In this document: one piece after another, positions 41,894 to 53,493 of the stretch
Numbering within the stretch: position 1 is the first letter of the stretch
How the letters are laid out: each line of letters opens with the position of its first letter
DNA from: Blepharisma stoltei
Taxonomy: Eukaryota > Ciliophora > Heterotrichea > Heterotrichida > Blepharismidae
Reading direction: 5' to 3'
Length of the DNA: 64,000 bases
Assembly (NCBI GenBank): GCA_914767885.1
Contig: CAJZBQ010000046.1
Span: forward strand, 124,001 to 188,000
Notes under the pieces: generated by a model
The model's database searches: none
What the model saw: only the letters and a program-made list of their open reading frames with translations
Told to the model about the DNA's origin: nothing
Position numbers and translations under genes: made by a program

Positions 41894-44220
41894 TTATACT
41901 TCTTCATCTTCATCTTCAAACGAAACCTGCCCATCGCTCCCATACAGCCTTTTATAAAGCCACGTATCATCTGAGCTTTCCAAATTTTCAAAAAATCTCC
42001 TCAACGCTTCCCTTGTAAGCCACCCTCTTGTCCATGCCTGGATTCTTACTGCAGCCTGATTTTTTATTTCTTCTTCATTTGTGGAGTCTTTTGCAATTTC
42101 TCTGGCCCTGTCCACACGGTTTTTAAGCTCAGCTAATTTTTTGCGAATTTCGTCTTTTCGCCGAGAAAGGTCTGAAGACTGAAGTTCTTGGAGTTTTAGC
42201 TCTTCACTGACGTCTTCTGTGTAAGTGGGGGTGGTTTCTTTTACTTCTAAAATGGGCATTGTGACACTGCCGATAGGTAAAGTTGATTCTTGATGGACTC
42301 GACGTTCTACTATATCATTAACGAGCTGTGTAGCGTTTCCTCGTTCTTCGATAGCTTGAACGTCTGGATAATGCCCAAAAACTTGGCATTCTCGGCCTTC
42401 TCTGTTATAGCTGCTTGAGGTCTCTGGAGGCATTCCATACATGATCCCTTTGACTTCTTCGTCTTCTGGGTAGTTTGTGTCACTTTCTTCAACCCATGGC
42501 TTCACAGGCTTTTTCTTAACTCCCCCCCCCCCCTCCGTGAGCGAACAAAACCATTAGAAAAATCGCCATTTTTTGACCAAAAACCCACCCTCCGTGAGTG
42601 AACAAAAATTTTTTTAATAGAAAAAATTTTAATGGAAAAAAATTTTGATATATAAGTGATAATTAGTATAATGAAATCTAGAGCTAATTCTGTTTAATTT
42701 TAAACAAATTGCGTTTTAAAACATAAATTTTGCAAATTAAATTAATATTTGCTTCCCAATTTTTGCAAATTAGGATTTTTTTAAATTTCGAAAAAAATAT
42801 TTTTTTATAAAATTTATATATAAATTTTTTTTAAAAAAAAAAAATTACCCCCCTCCGTGAGCGAACAAAATTTTTTTGTTCGCTCACGGAGGAGGGGGGG
42901 GGGGGGGGGGGGGAGTAAGGATTTTTTTTCGGACTTTTTCTTTTTTCTTCTCTTTTTGCTTTTTTTTCTTGAATTTGTTTAAATTTGATTTTATTTGGGA
43001 TTCTAGGTGGTTTAATTGAGAAATTCGCTTGCTTTCTTCTTCGCGGATTTTTTCACTGTCAAGCTCTTTTTGGAGTTTTCTTAATTTTTTTTGGTATACT
43101 AGATAGGCTTTAATGTAAAATATTAATAATTTTTAGTGATTAGATTTTTTATAGAAAAATGGCTAAATAAATTATCAATAAGGTATACCTCATAAATTCG
43201 AGAATTTCTGGATTTGGTTGTTTAATTGATTTCTTTTCAAGCTGCTTTTCTTCATCTTTATGACTCCTTGACGTTTTTGCCCTTTCAGGAGATTTTCAAT
43301 TAATATTATCCATCCCAATCCTCGCTTTTCCCATCTGTTTGTTTTTTTCCCTGCTTTCCCTCTGTTTTTTCCTCATTTCTTCTGCTTCTCTTCTCGTTTT
43401 TTCATCAGTTTCCCCCATGATTCTTCTTTCATCAGCTCCCCAAGGTACTTTCGGCTTAAACTCATTTTTTTTAAATCTCTGTTTATTTTCAAGCCTTGTT
43501 TGTTTATTCAGCTGTTCCAATTCTCTCTTATTTCTCTGCTGCTTTACCATCTCATCATATTTTCTTTTTTCTGCTAAATCTTTGCTAAGTTTTTGTTTTC
43601 TCAAAGTTTTGCTAATAATTTTCTCAATTGAGCCTTTTTGAGGGATTTCTTCAATAGCTGGCTTCTCTATTTTTACTTCTTCTTTATGAGTATGCTATAT
43701 TATAAATATAAATATTTTTTGATAATTTTTTATATATAAATTGCAAGCCAGAATTTATCATAAAAAATATAATTGATGTAGGCTGAGGTGTAGCTGAAGA
43801 TTTCCTTGGGATTTTTTGTTTTAATGTAATTGATGGCTGTTTTGATAAAGGCTGAGCTACTGGCTTGCTGATTTTTATAGGTTCTGGGGTTTTCGACACA
43901 ACTTTGCGCTTAATTTCTTTTTTTGGTTTTTGAGTATCCTGAAAATAATTAATCGCCTTTTTAGTTGGCTGAGGGGATAAAAATTTCAGTTTGGGTGACT
44001 GTATTACTACAGGAATCGGAAATCGGCTTGTGCTTTCATTTGAAGGAGAAACGACTGATTCACTTGTAATTCGACGGCCAAGGACTGGCACAGATGGAGT
44101 TCTTGCAGTTCCAAAAGATTTAAATATTTCTGTGTGTTCTGGACTTAATAAACTTGGGGCGTATAATGAAAGTGGTGAAATTGATAGGCTGGGTTCTAAT
44201 GATCGCACTTCTTTTAACAT
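41894..44220 (-). CDS. IQ-motif coiled-coil protein
   Basis: Starts MLKEVRSLEPSLSIS, with a Ser/Pro-rich basic N-terminal third. A long Lys/Arg/Glu coiled coil follows (KLSKDLAEKRKYDEMVKQQ, ETDEKTRREAEEMRKKQRE), with TGA as Trp in DNINWKSPE. Then a second coil (LRKLQKELDSEKIREEESK) and a C-terminal IQ motif (AAVRIQAWTRGWLTREALRR) that should bind calmodulin. The end is acidic, DEDEEV. IESs at 43693-43771 and 43097-43187 and the MITE 42519-42917 interrupt it. Likely axonemal or cortical. Confidence 0.7.
42519..42917. mobile_element. Bogo-like MITE as IES, 399 bp
   Basis: Reverse-oriented near copy of 12443-12829 and 47149-47536, with a G-run of over 15 at the right. Removal joins KVRKKIL to KKKPVKPWVEES. 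Confidence 0.9.
43097..43187. other. IES, 91 bp
   Basis: Removal joins PEILEFMR to YQKKLRKLQKEL; GGTATAC-like words at both edges. Confidence 0.75.
43693..43771. other. IES, 79 bp
   Basis: Removal joins SATPQPTSI to THKEEVKIEKPAI. Confidence 0.6.
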
Positions 44221-44639
44221 ATTTAAATCAGCTTTTATTTTACATTTTTAGTTTTGATAAGCAAAAAGATTTTAGAGATAAAAGTGTATTTAAGGATTAA
44301 TCTTGGCTAAAAATTCATTATTTATAAGTCTTTAACAGCTATTTCAATGTATCTTTTAGAAATTTGTATATGTTTTCATTTATAAGTTACATTTATATCT
44401 GTACTTACATTAAAGCAGCCACTTGAAGCATAAGTAAACGATTCCTCAATTATTATTGAAGCACTTAGCAAATATTTAAATCATAAAATTATGCAGCTCT
44501 GTAAAGAGACTAAGAAAAAAATAAAAATATTGATAACCTTCCTATTACCTCTTACATCACTAAATTATGAATAAAAAGTGTTATAAATAATATAGATAAT
44601 TCTTTTCGATCCTAATTCAAAAGCAGTCCCCATGCAATC
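44221..44639. other. Intergenic, AT-rich
   Basis: No gene or repeat seen. Confidence 0.5.
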
Positions 44640-45440
44640 TACATATTATTTACCATTGCACACAAATCGAAGCCCATATGAGCTGAAACTGCGGATAATA
44701 ATCCATATCTTTCTTTTATCAGCTGCAATGATATTCCTACTCCTACGATAAAGGAAAATCCAAAAATGGCTTGAATTATCCCTGTAAATCTAAGGATTAT
44801 AAACTATATAAAAATTTACAAAATGATACTCAGAATATAATAAGGCTACGAACCATTTCCAACTTTCCGGGAAACTTTTGACCAAAAACACCCTCCAGAA
44901 CCACTCTTCAACACCTGGATTTACTACTGTAAAATAATAGGCAAACATCAGTGGATTTAGGAAGTTATTGCAATCAATAGCAAAATCATTGCAAGTCAAC
45001 TCACTAAAGCCTGTGATAAATAGCGCAAAGGACTTAAAAAAATAAATATGCTGGATTATATTGAATTATTAGCGCTGGCTTTGCCAGCGCCTTTACAAGT
45101 TTTCCTAATAATTTATAATTTAATTAAAATTAGAATAAGCAATGTTCCTGGCGCCATAAGTCCTATGACGATAATTGAGCAAAATATTAAACCGATCAAT
45201 CCTTGATGAAAAGCGTTTTTGAGTTCTCCTCGTGTGTACTCAAAGGTAGAGGAGTTGAAACAAAGTTTATAGAGAATTGGAAGGATTATCATGGTCGCAT
45301 GCATACAGACCGTCGTAAGTCAGATGCTACTGAAATAAAACAGCCCGAGAGCAATACTACAGAGAGGGGATAACCCAATCAAAGTCAATAAAACCCGTTG
45401 AAACTTACTAGGGTGATATGACTGATGAGCTATAACCATT
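44640..45440 (-). CDS. CPBP/CAAX-type intramembrane metalloprotease
   Basis: MVIAHQSYHPSKFQRVLL opens a multi-helix membrane protein. The family signatures are in order: PGVEEWFWRVFLV (EExxxR), ALLYSEYHF (a His as in the second motif), and SAVSAHMGFDLCAMV (third motif His and Asp). It ends NNM, TAG. TGA codes Trp in SSIWLTTV. IES 45023-45117 and a 16-nt intron must be removed. Proteases of this type include Rce1 of prenyl-protein processing and many others; the substrate cannot be told. Confidence 0.75.
44804..44819 (-). other. 16-nt intron
   Basis: Minus-strand GTAAATTTTTATATAG. Removal joins SEYHF to FIILRFTGIIQAIFG. Confidence 0.85.
45023..45117. other. IES, 95 bp, with GC-rich hairpin
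   Basis: Removal joins LILIKL to FITGFSELTCND. It contains AGCGCTGGC-TTT-GCCAGCGC, a strong stem that is unusual in such AT-rich sequence. Confidence 0.6.
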
Positions 45441-45752
45441 TATAAATATTTATTATAATAAAATTTAAGAGATGTCATAGAGAAATCCAGAAGAAGCCAT
45501 TTTAAAATTTATGCAACTTAGGAGTAATTTCAAAATTTTTAAAAAAATCTCTATGATTCTTTCAAAATGGCTATGAAATGTAAATTTATATTCTGGCGAA
45601 ATTTTATTATATTTCAGATTCATAGAAACCCTTTTACATTTTTACCAAAAAATTGTATAGCTATGCACAATTACATTAACTAATATAAACCTTTTAGCTT
45701 CCAAAATAGCAAACATTTTACGAAAATTCTAATTAATTCTGTTTTATTATTA

Positions 45753-46052
45753 ACTCCCCCTCCGTGAGCGAACAAAACCATTAGAAAAATCCCTATTTTT
45801 TGCCCAAAAAACCCTCAGTTAACAAAAATTTTTTTAATAGAAAAATTTTGATAACTACTATAATGAAACCTCGAGCTAGTTCTGTTTAATTTTAAATGAA
45901 TTGCGTTCTAAAATATAAATTTTACAAATTAAATTAATATTTGCCTTCCAATTTTCGAGAAGTGGGATTTTTTTAATTGCGAAAATTTTTTTTAAAACAA
46001 TTAACCTCCCTCCATGGTCAACAAGATTTTTCGTTCGCTCACTGAGGGGTTA
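45753..46052. mobile_element. Bogo-like MITE, 300 bp
   Basis: Left TAACTCCCCCTCCGTGAGCG, right TTCGTTCGCTCACTGAGGGG then TTA. Intergenic between divergent CPBP and dehydrogenase genes. Confidence 0.85.
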
Positions 46053-46132
46053 AGAATTTTTCATAGGCTCTTTTCTCAAATTTTATTTCCATTAAATGGC
46101 TATATTTTTATGGTTTATCCTAATTAAAAAAT

Positions 46133-47020
46133 ATGTTTTGGTATTTCATCTATTTTATCGTTTTGATAGCTTTCTATCAGCTTATAAATTTGATATATAG
46201 AAGATGGATTGTCAGAGAAGAACCAACACAAAGTACAGCAATTTTAATTACAGGAGGCGCACAAGGTCTTGGAAGAGAAACTGCCTTAATTTATGCCCAG
46301 AAAAGGTGCAAAATCGCTATATGGGATATAAAATATGATCTCCTTGATAAAGTAAAATCAGAAATAACTCAAGCTGGAGGAACTGCATATTGCTATAAAT
46401 GTGACATTTCTGATAGACAAGAGGTAGAAAATACCGCACGACGGACATTAGATGATATGGGGAAAATTGATATTTTAATTAACAATGCCGCTATAGCAAC
46501 ACATTTACACCATGACGAAATCAAAGAAAATCACTTCAGGAAGCTTCATGAAATTAACTATCTAGGACACGCATGGGTTACTTTAGCATTTTTACCCCAT
46601 GTCAGACATATAACGGTTATAGCTTCAGTGCTTTCTTTTATTCCTGCTTTAAAAGAAAGTGATTACTGTGCAAGCAAAGCAGCAATAAATGCATATTTTT
46701 CTTCGTTGAGAATTGAGCTTAAAGCAAGAAAAAGCCCGGTAAAGGTAACGATTGTATATCCTTATCATATTTTTACAAAAATGTTCAATGATATGAAATT
46801 TGGGCATGTGAAATATCTATTGCCAAGCCAAAAACCAGGTGATGTTGCAAAAGCAATTTATAATGGAATTTGTGAGAAAAGGGAAGAAATTTTTGTGCCT
46901 GGGTATGCCAAAGTGTTATGTTTGATTGCGTTGAGCTTTCCGAGTGAAGTTAGGGATTGGGGGAATGAGTTATTATTTAGAGATGCCTGTGAGAGCTTAA
47001 AGCCATTAGCTTATAATTAA
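46133..47020 (+). CDS. Membrane-anchored short-chain dehydrogenase/reductase
   Basis: 295 codons without interruption. An N-terminal hydrophobic anchor (FWYFIYFIVLIAFYQLI) is followed by the classic fold: TGGAQGLGRE for cofactor, CDISDR, ILINNAAI, a catalytic Ser in VIASVLSFIPA and YCASK for Tyr/Lys. This resembles the 17-beta-HSD 11/13 and retinol dehydrogenase groups on ER or lipid droplets. Substrate unknown. It is one of few genes here with no IES. Confidence 0.9.
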   Translation: MFWYFIYFIVLIAFYQLINLIYRRWIVREEPTQSTAILITGGAQGLGRETALIYAQKRCKIAIWDIKYDLLDKVKSEITQAGGTAYCYKCDISDRQEVENTARRTLDDMGKIDILINNAAIATHLHHDEIKENHFRKLHEINYLGHAWVTLAFLPHVRHITVIASVLSFIPALKESDYCASKAAINAYFSSLRIELKARKSPVKVTIVYPYHIFTKMFNDMKFGHVKYLLPSQKPGDVAKAIYNGICEKREEIFVPGYAKVLCLIALSFPSEVRDWGNELLFRDACESLKPLAYN

Positions 47021-47879
47021 ATTAGTAGGTTTAGAGAAAATCCCACTTAATTTTGCATTAATTCTTTAATTTATCTGATTTGAATATATAAGTATCCACT
47101 TTGATGGAGGGAGAGTTAGGAGTTTCATAACTTTTTAATTTTTTCTTAATCCCCCCCCCCCCTCCGTGAGCGAACAAAAAAATTTTGTTCACTCACGGAG
47201 GGGGGTTAATTTTTTTTTTTAAAAACAATTTATATATAAATTTTATAAAAAATATTTTTTTCGAAATTTAAAAAAAAATCCTAATTTGCAAAAATTGGGA
47301 AGCAAATACTAATTTAATTTGCAAAATTTATGTTTTAAAACGCAATTTGTTTAAAATTAAACAGAATTAGCTCTAGATTTCATTATACTAATTATCACTT
47401 ATATAGCAAAATTTTTTTCTATTAAAATTTTTTCTATTAAAAATATTTTTGTTCACTCACGGAGGGTGGGTTTTTGGTCAAAAAAATGGCGATTTTTCTA
47501 ATGGTTTTGTTCGCTCACGGAGGGGGGGGGGAGTTAATAAAATATTTTTGTGTAAGGTTTAAAATGTTTAATCATGGCTTTAAAAAAGGACTGAATTATT
47601 TTTGCGAAGACCCCTTGGTCAAGCATGAAACCCACCACCCATCACCTCTCTGGCTAAATTCCGTTAGATCTACCTGATTCTACTTAGCAGTCTGGCTCTA
47701 CCTAAGCAGTCTGTCTCTATCTAGCTCTACTCGGTCTACCTATATGGATTTCTTATTATTAAGGATAGATAGTTTGGTTTTGAAGCAGGTGGGGGGTTTC
47801 CTGCTTAGCCAACCCCAATTTTTAAGCTATTTCCCACATTGATATTGGATTAAATGATTAGCAGTTATTATAATAATAA
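47021..47879. other. Intergenic with MITE and unexplained repeat-rich block
   Basis: After the MITE at 47149-47536, the stretch 47600-47815 is GC-richer and repeats CTCTAC/TCTACC and AGCAGTCTG words. No gene is supported. Confidence 0.45.
47149..47536. mobile_element. Bogo-like MITE, 388 bp
   Basis: Near-identical to 12443-12829 in the same orientation. C-run plus CCTCCGTGAGCGAACAAAA, and the complement with G-run and AGTTAA. Intergenic. Confidence 0.9.
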
Positions 47880-49632
47880 ATGGGTGGGAAAGGCAAAGGA
47901 AAAGGCAAGAAAGGCAAGAAGAAAAAGTCAAAAAAGCAAAAGGACCCACGAGAAGCCTTGCCTGAAGAGATAAAAGCGATGGACATATCCACACTTCAAA
48001 GGGAAATCGAAATTTGACGACAAAAAGTTTTGGACACAAAAATTCTTACTCTCCCACTATACCATTTTTTTTAATTATTATTTAAAAAATTATTATTATA
48101 TAAAATTTATCCAGCAAGGGTTAGGAACAAATTTCAGAACGAAAAAGACCTAATCAAGCAGTTTTACGAAGTAACCAAAAAGAATACAGAAGACATCACT
48201 GCCAGCATAAAAAACAAAGACTCAGAAATGGAGAGACTCGAAGACGACCATCGAGTTGAAGTAAAAGTTTACATGCAAAAAATCCACCATCTTGAGTATG
48301 ACCACCAAAATGCATTAAAAAAGCTTGAAGATGATACAAAATCCAACCAAAAAGACGAGGTCAACTATCACTTCAAAACAGAAAACCAAATGAAGCTTGC
48401 CAAAATTGAGCTTAAAAAAGAATTAAATGAGCAAGAATTGGCATATGTTAACAGGGTTGGCAAAGAGATGGAGACCTATAAGTCTAATTTAGACTTCCTT
48501 AAAAGAAGCTATGATCAAGAATTAGCAAGAATTGAGGAAACTTATAAAAAATGGCAGTGAATATAATTCAAATAAATTTTATATTCTAGGCCTAATTAAT
48601 AATGAAATTATTTCTAGGTGCAATTTATATAGAAATAGCATTTATCTGATAAATTATCAGTGCATTATTAGCATGCTACAGAATATAAAATAATCAGTAT
48701 AATAAAGCATATAACACCAAATTTCAAACCTTAAAAGAAAACTTGGAACTTAGGCTGAAAGTCGAAATCCATGAGGTCGAAGAAAGGAAAAACAAGCACA
48801 GGAACACATTAATGATGAAGCATGAAAAAGCATTTAGGACCATAAAAGACTACTACAACGATATCACTAGAGGCAACCTTGAAAAAATTAGAGACTTAAA
48901 AGACGAAAAAGCGCAGCTAGAAAGAAATCAAATTGAAAATAAACAGCTTATAGAAGAACTCAGAAAGAAAAATGCAGAGCTTAAAAAGCCATTAGAAGAC
49001 GCAAAAGAGCAGCTGGCTTTATTAGAGGACAAGCTTACAAATTATAATTTATATTTTTCTATATGAATTAAATATATTTTTTAATTATTTATAAATCAAG
49101 CATAATTATTTTAAAAATAATAGACAAAGTTAGCTTATTCAACGCTAAAAAACACTTAAAAACTTTATTATCAAGGCTTGAAAAATGCAAATATGATAAA
49201 AACGAGCTTGAAACTAAATACCGCCAGACCCTGCAAGAAAGAGACGAGCTTTATAAGAGATTTGAGAACTCTATAGACAGAGTCAAACAAAAAGCAGACT
49301 ATAAGAATGTTTTCTTAGAAAATAAGCTTAAAGAGCACGAAGACAATTTACAAAGAAAAGAAACTCAGCTACAAGAAGTCCTCGCCAAGGCTAATATTGA
49401 TCAAGCATTTATAGTAGAAATCAATAAGAGGATTGAAGACTCGCTAGAAGCTAAAAACACAATTTTGAAGAATTTGAAATATTCGTTGTCACATGCTATT
49501 AAAGCTTATAATGATGCTATAAGAGTATATGAAGCCAAACTTGTAGAGTTTGGAATACCGCCTGAAGAACTTGGGTTCCAACCTATTGAATCAATGACGT
49601 CTACAATGCCTGCAGGGCTTGTGGCTGCTTAA
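47880..49632 (+). CDS. GAS8: DRC4/GAS8, nexin-dynein regulatory complex subunit
   Basis: The order of segments follows the known GAS8/DRC4 family closely. A Lys/Gly-rich start (MGGKGKGKGKKGKKKKS) is followed by a long coiled coil with VEVKVYMQKIHHLEYDHQN, then IHEVEERKNKHRNTLMMKH, TIKDYYNDITRGNLEKI, QERDELYKRFENSI and the terminal YEAKLVEFGIPPEELGF. The protein links the N-DRC base plate in motile cilia. TGA codes Trp in EIWRQKV and KWQWIYN. Three IESs interrupt it: 48049-48123, 48566-48711 and 49052-49122. Product is about 460 residues, normal for the family. Confidence 0.93.
48049..48123. other. IES, 75 bp
   Basis: Removal joins KVLDTKIL to RNKFQNEKDLI in DRC4. Confidence 0.85.
48566..48711. 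other. IES, 146 bp
   Basis: Removal joins TYKKWQWI to YNTKFQTLKENLEL in DRC4. Confidence 0.75.
49052..49122. other. IES, 71 bp
   Basis: Removal joins EDKLTNYNL to DKVSLFNAKKHL, aligning with the ANYERDKQIL stretch of GAS8. Confidence 0.8.
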
Positions 49633-49686
49633 TTTAGATAATTTTATAATCTTAATATTAAAATTTTTATTAAAAATATTTTTTAA

Positions 49687-50885
49687 ATGGAAAAGTTCAT
49701 TTGTCATCTCTCTCAGCAGAACTATGAAGAATGCAATGACTTACTAGAAGAATTCAATGAAAATCCTTCAATCAAGCAAGGTCTTCAAGGTGCAATTATT
49801 TTTGAAATCCAATATTATAATTTCGCATACGTGATCTATAGAGATCCAAACAGAGAAAGAGCTATCAGAGAAATTTACACTGACATAAAAAACGAATTCG
49901 AAGAAATTGACGATGACATTTACGCTGAACTTTTACATGTCCTTGATATCCAAGTAAATCTGTGTGAGCTTTATAAAGAATTAGCACAGGCTGACTATAA
50001 TTTAAGTGACCAGCTAGCTACATGTGAAAGCTTGATAAAAGCCCTTGGAACCGCAAATAATGAATTACTTGAGCCTTTTTATGAGACTATTATAATTGAG
50101 CTGAATATTATTAAAAATTTAATTGTAGCGTCAAGAAGCATATCAAATCTAAATTACATGAGCACAATTTTAGCCTTGACTCAGGCTCATTCAATTATCC
50201 AAGAATGGGAAAAGATTTTTGTTTTTAAGAAATATTCCCCGTCTTACTCAAATAATTCGCTTGAAGAATATAATATGATCTATAAGTTTCTCTTGAGCAT
50301 TTTACATGTAATTATGGCAAAAACCAAGCTATTTTTCGGGCCGAATTTTGAAAATATGGCAGGGAGTGAGTTTTTGGAGTATGGAGAAGAATTTTTGATA
50401 AGAATCCGCAGTAAATCTGCAGAGCTTGGCATTAGCTATATATAATGTTTAAATTTGTGGAAACAAAAATATTTTTTTAAAAAAAAATTAAAAATACATT
50501 AGTAGCCACAATATCATTATTGCTTAATAATGATGAAAACTTAAACTTGCAAGAGTACTCTTATAAGTGCAGAAGAAAACCTAAAGTAATCAATGAAATA
50601 AGCACAGAGCGATTTATCGTGATTTTTAAACACGCTCTAGAAAGCTTGCCTGATGACATGGAAAATGCTTTATATGTATCTTTGGAATCTGAAGAGCAAT
50701 CTTTATCTTACTCTTCACATAAAGCTATAACTGCTGCTTGTCCATCAACCTTCATGAATTTTCTTTTTAATAAAATAGACACATATACTATATTAGTATT
50801 CGCCTGTAAAACCCCATCAAAAGAAATATCAAAATTTTTTACTGAATTTAGGCTTATTTTTCACAAAATATGTAAAAAAAATTAA
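49687..50885 (+). CDS. KICS2 (C12orf66)-like protein
   Basis: Segments align by eye with human KICS2, a KICSTOR subunit that anchors GATOR1 at lysosomes in nutrient signalling: AIREIYTDIKNEFEEI with IRTIYTSLHNELKKV, LALTQAHSIIQEWEKIF with VNLHSAHTKLQTWGQIF, SILHVIMAKTKLFF with KLKNMLLAKFSFYF, and TYTILVFACKTPSKEISKF with the last strand. Helical first half, alpha/beta second half. IES at 50443-50513 lies between them. About 375 residues. The function in a ciliate is inferred only. Confidence 0.7.
50443..50513. other. IES, about 71 bp
   Basis: Removal joins SAELGISYI to SLLLNNDENLNL. Two other right-hand TAs (to 50501 or 50504) also keep frame. Confidence 0.65.
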
Positions 50886-51001
50886 AAATTAAAAAAAAAA
50901 TATTTTTTTAAAAAAATTGTCACTGAATTATCATTTCAGCTAAAAATGTTTGCCCCTAACTATGCAAAATTTAAGAATAATTAATTGTGATAAATAGTAA
51001 T

Positions 51002-53493
51002 TTAGTATCTACGCGAAGCACTAGGCGAGCGCATATAATCAGCTTTAAATGGATCATTTCTAGGGGTTTCCCATGGAGATGCAATATCGTGAGGTGCTGG
51101 CGTCTGCATAGGATACCCAGGGGACTGTGCAGGAGTTTTCATTACGTCTTGTGCAGATTGAATAGCCATGCCGTTTGCAACAGATTTTACCTCTGCACAG
51201 GCGCTAAGGTCAATTGTTATAGTTTTGTTTTTGGTGTTTAATTCAATCATAGCTCTTCTGTCCATCAATTTTATGATTTTCCCTGTATACCCACGATATG
51301 GGCCTTCAGTGATTCTTACATATTTGCCAACAACGTCTTTTGGAGAAGGCTCAGGAGCTGCTACCTCTTTTCTTTCGCCGCCTAATAAGGTAAATTATAA
51401 TCAATTGAATTAATAATATTTTATTATAAAACGTGACAGATTTATATAAATATAGTATAATTAAGCAATAGCTAGCCTTTATAGGGACTATATTTGCAGT
51501 GGCCACTGAATCAGGGATATTTAAAAATAACACACCTCTTAATGAATTTTTTATCGCCCCAATTTTATCATGCAGATCATGCTTAAAATAGCTGATTTTT
51601 ACCATATCTCCTGCAACTAATGAATTCCCATCTCTATCAACTGCAGCAGCTCTTCTGGCGATATATTTCTTGGCTACCTCATGATACCATACATTTTTAG
51701 TTTCCCCATTATCCATGACAGCCTTTACACAGTCATTATCTACCTTAACAACTATTCATTTTCCTATCTATTTTATAAATCCCTAACTATTTCCTATTTT
51801 CTATAATACTTTGGCAATTTTATCATACAAAACCCCATAAATATACATTTTGATAATAATTTCAAGCCAATTTTATTTTAATTCTGGGCCATAACCACAA
51901 AAATTACCAAAACATAATACAATTTAGCACAAAAAATATATACCAAAGGCTTTATCATTATTTAATGTGACGATGTCATAGACTTTATAAGCCTCAGTAT
52001 GCTGGACTCCCGAGCTTATTTCATCAGTTAACTTTAAGTCATTAAAAAGAACTGAAATCACGTCTTTGGAGACATCACACATTAAATCTGCAGTCGTTTC
52101 TTTGGTAGCCGCAATCATCCCGGTAACACCTGAATATCTCCCTCCAGATACCTTTACATGGTCGCCGACCTCAAAAAACTTGCTGACTTCAGACTCAGGG
52201 AAATTTAGCTGCTGATTGGCAAGTTCTGCTATACTTGGAAGGATTGTGACCATTCCTTCAGCAGCCCTCATAACAGTCCCTGTAAGTCCTCTGGCATCTC
52301 CTTTAATTACTTTGACACGATCGCCTTGCGAATAATGGATTTTCCTGCCTTGGAATTGTGAAGGCTTGTTTTCTTCTTCTTGTGAAGAAGTTTGGAAAAT
52401 TTGGATTTCTGTGAGGGTTGGGGCCACATTTTCAGTCTGGAGACTACGGATTGCCATTGATTTGTGAAGCAGACCGTTGCGGAATTGTAAGCCATTTCAT
52501 AAGAAAAAAATGTCTCGGGACATGACGTCTCTTTTGGTTTCACAGTCAGGGTAGTCTTTTGGGTTAAAAAGTTTGGCTGGAGGTCGCACTTTGCGGTTAC
52601 TGGTTTTTTCAAGACGTGGGACCACTCTTACTTGTGCGCGATCTCTGTGTTCTTCGACCATTACAATTTGGGCTATATCTCCTTTGTAGTCTCCTGATTT
52701 GATTCTGACAAATTTTCCAGGCTCAATGGTAAGTTTTTTGGCTTTGTCCATAGAAAAAACGTCTACCATTTCTTCAATTGGGACAATAGAAATCTTATGA
52801 TTTTTTTTATAAATGCTTATTTATATAAAATAATTTGCATTTTGATATTATTTATATAAAAAAATAAATATATTCAAGCAGTAAATGAATCCCTTTAATG
52901 GCAGTAACAACATGAACCTTCTTATAGGCTTCTACGTATATATAATCTCTTACATGATTTGAGGCAAATGCTGAAAAAATTTCTAATGGCTCTCCTTCTC
53001 TCATCTTAAATAAAGCTTTTTGCATCAAATTCATGGCCGCTTCTTTTTCTTTCCCATTCCTACACCCTACAAGCCACAATTTCGGGTCTTGAATTGATGG
53101 CAAATTTCTCTGCTGGGAGACTTGAGAAAGGTCTTTAGGGATGTCAGTCATTTGTAAAGTCGCTCTATGCTCAAATCTTCTTGCAATGTCTTCAGGCTTT
53201 TCTTCTGATAAATAATCTCGGCGCTTAGGCAGTGAACTTAGAAGTCTTTCAGCTTCACGACGCTCGTGCTCATATTCAGGATCAATGTCACTTTCTTCGT
53301 CCTCTTCACCTTCATCTGCAGCAATTTCAAGAAATTGATTTTTTGTGAATTTAGCACTCCTTTTTTGGTGTTTTGTGCCCTTTGATGAAGATTTTTTGAC
53401 CCGCTTGCGAGAGGTTTCTTCTTTGACGTCGAAATCTTCGTCTTCACTTGATTCATCAGATGAAAAGGCATCCTCAGAACTTTCGCTTGACAT
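51002..53493 (-). CDS. SPT5: Transcription elongation factor Spt5
   Basis: Acidic N-terminus (MSSESSEDAFSSDESSEDED), then the NGN domain (DPKLWLVGCRNGKEKEAAM, EPLEIFSAFASNHVRDYIYVEAY). The KOW modules are GKFVRIKSGDYKGDIAQIV, GDRVKVIKGDARGLTGTVM, GDHVKVSGGRYSGVTGMI, GDMVKISYFKHDL and GKYVRITEGPYRGYTGKII. A short Pro/Thr/Ser C-terminal repeat region follows (MKTPAQSPGYPMQTPAPHD), and the protein ends SASRRY. Spt5 with Spt4 controls RNA polymerase II elongation. IESs: 52798-52870, 51755-51940, 51385-51463. The start lies 12 bp from that of the divergent POLD3-like gene. Confidence 0.93.
51385..51463. other. IES, about 79 bp
   Basis: Removal joins IVPIKASYCL to GGERKEVAAPEPS in Spt5. Two TAs are possible on the right. 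Confidence 0.65.
51755..51940. other. IES, 186 bp
   Basis: Removal joins LNNDKAFGI to VVKVDNDCVKAVM in Spt5. Confidence 0.7.
52798..52870. other. IES, 73 bp
   Basis: Removal joins IHLLLEY to KISIVPIEEMVDV, the normal end of the NGN domain. Confidence 0.8.

Noticed and set aside
51002-51268. Separate small genes on the minus strand at 51002-51268, 51351-51716, 51924-52457 and 52497-52769
   Set aside because: All are pieces of Spt5 separated by IESs or by TGA read as stop.
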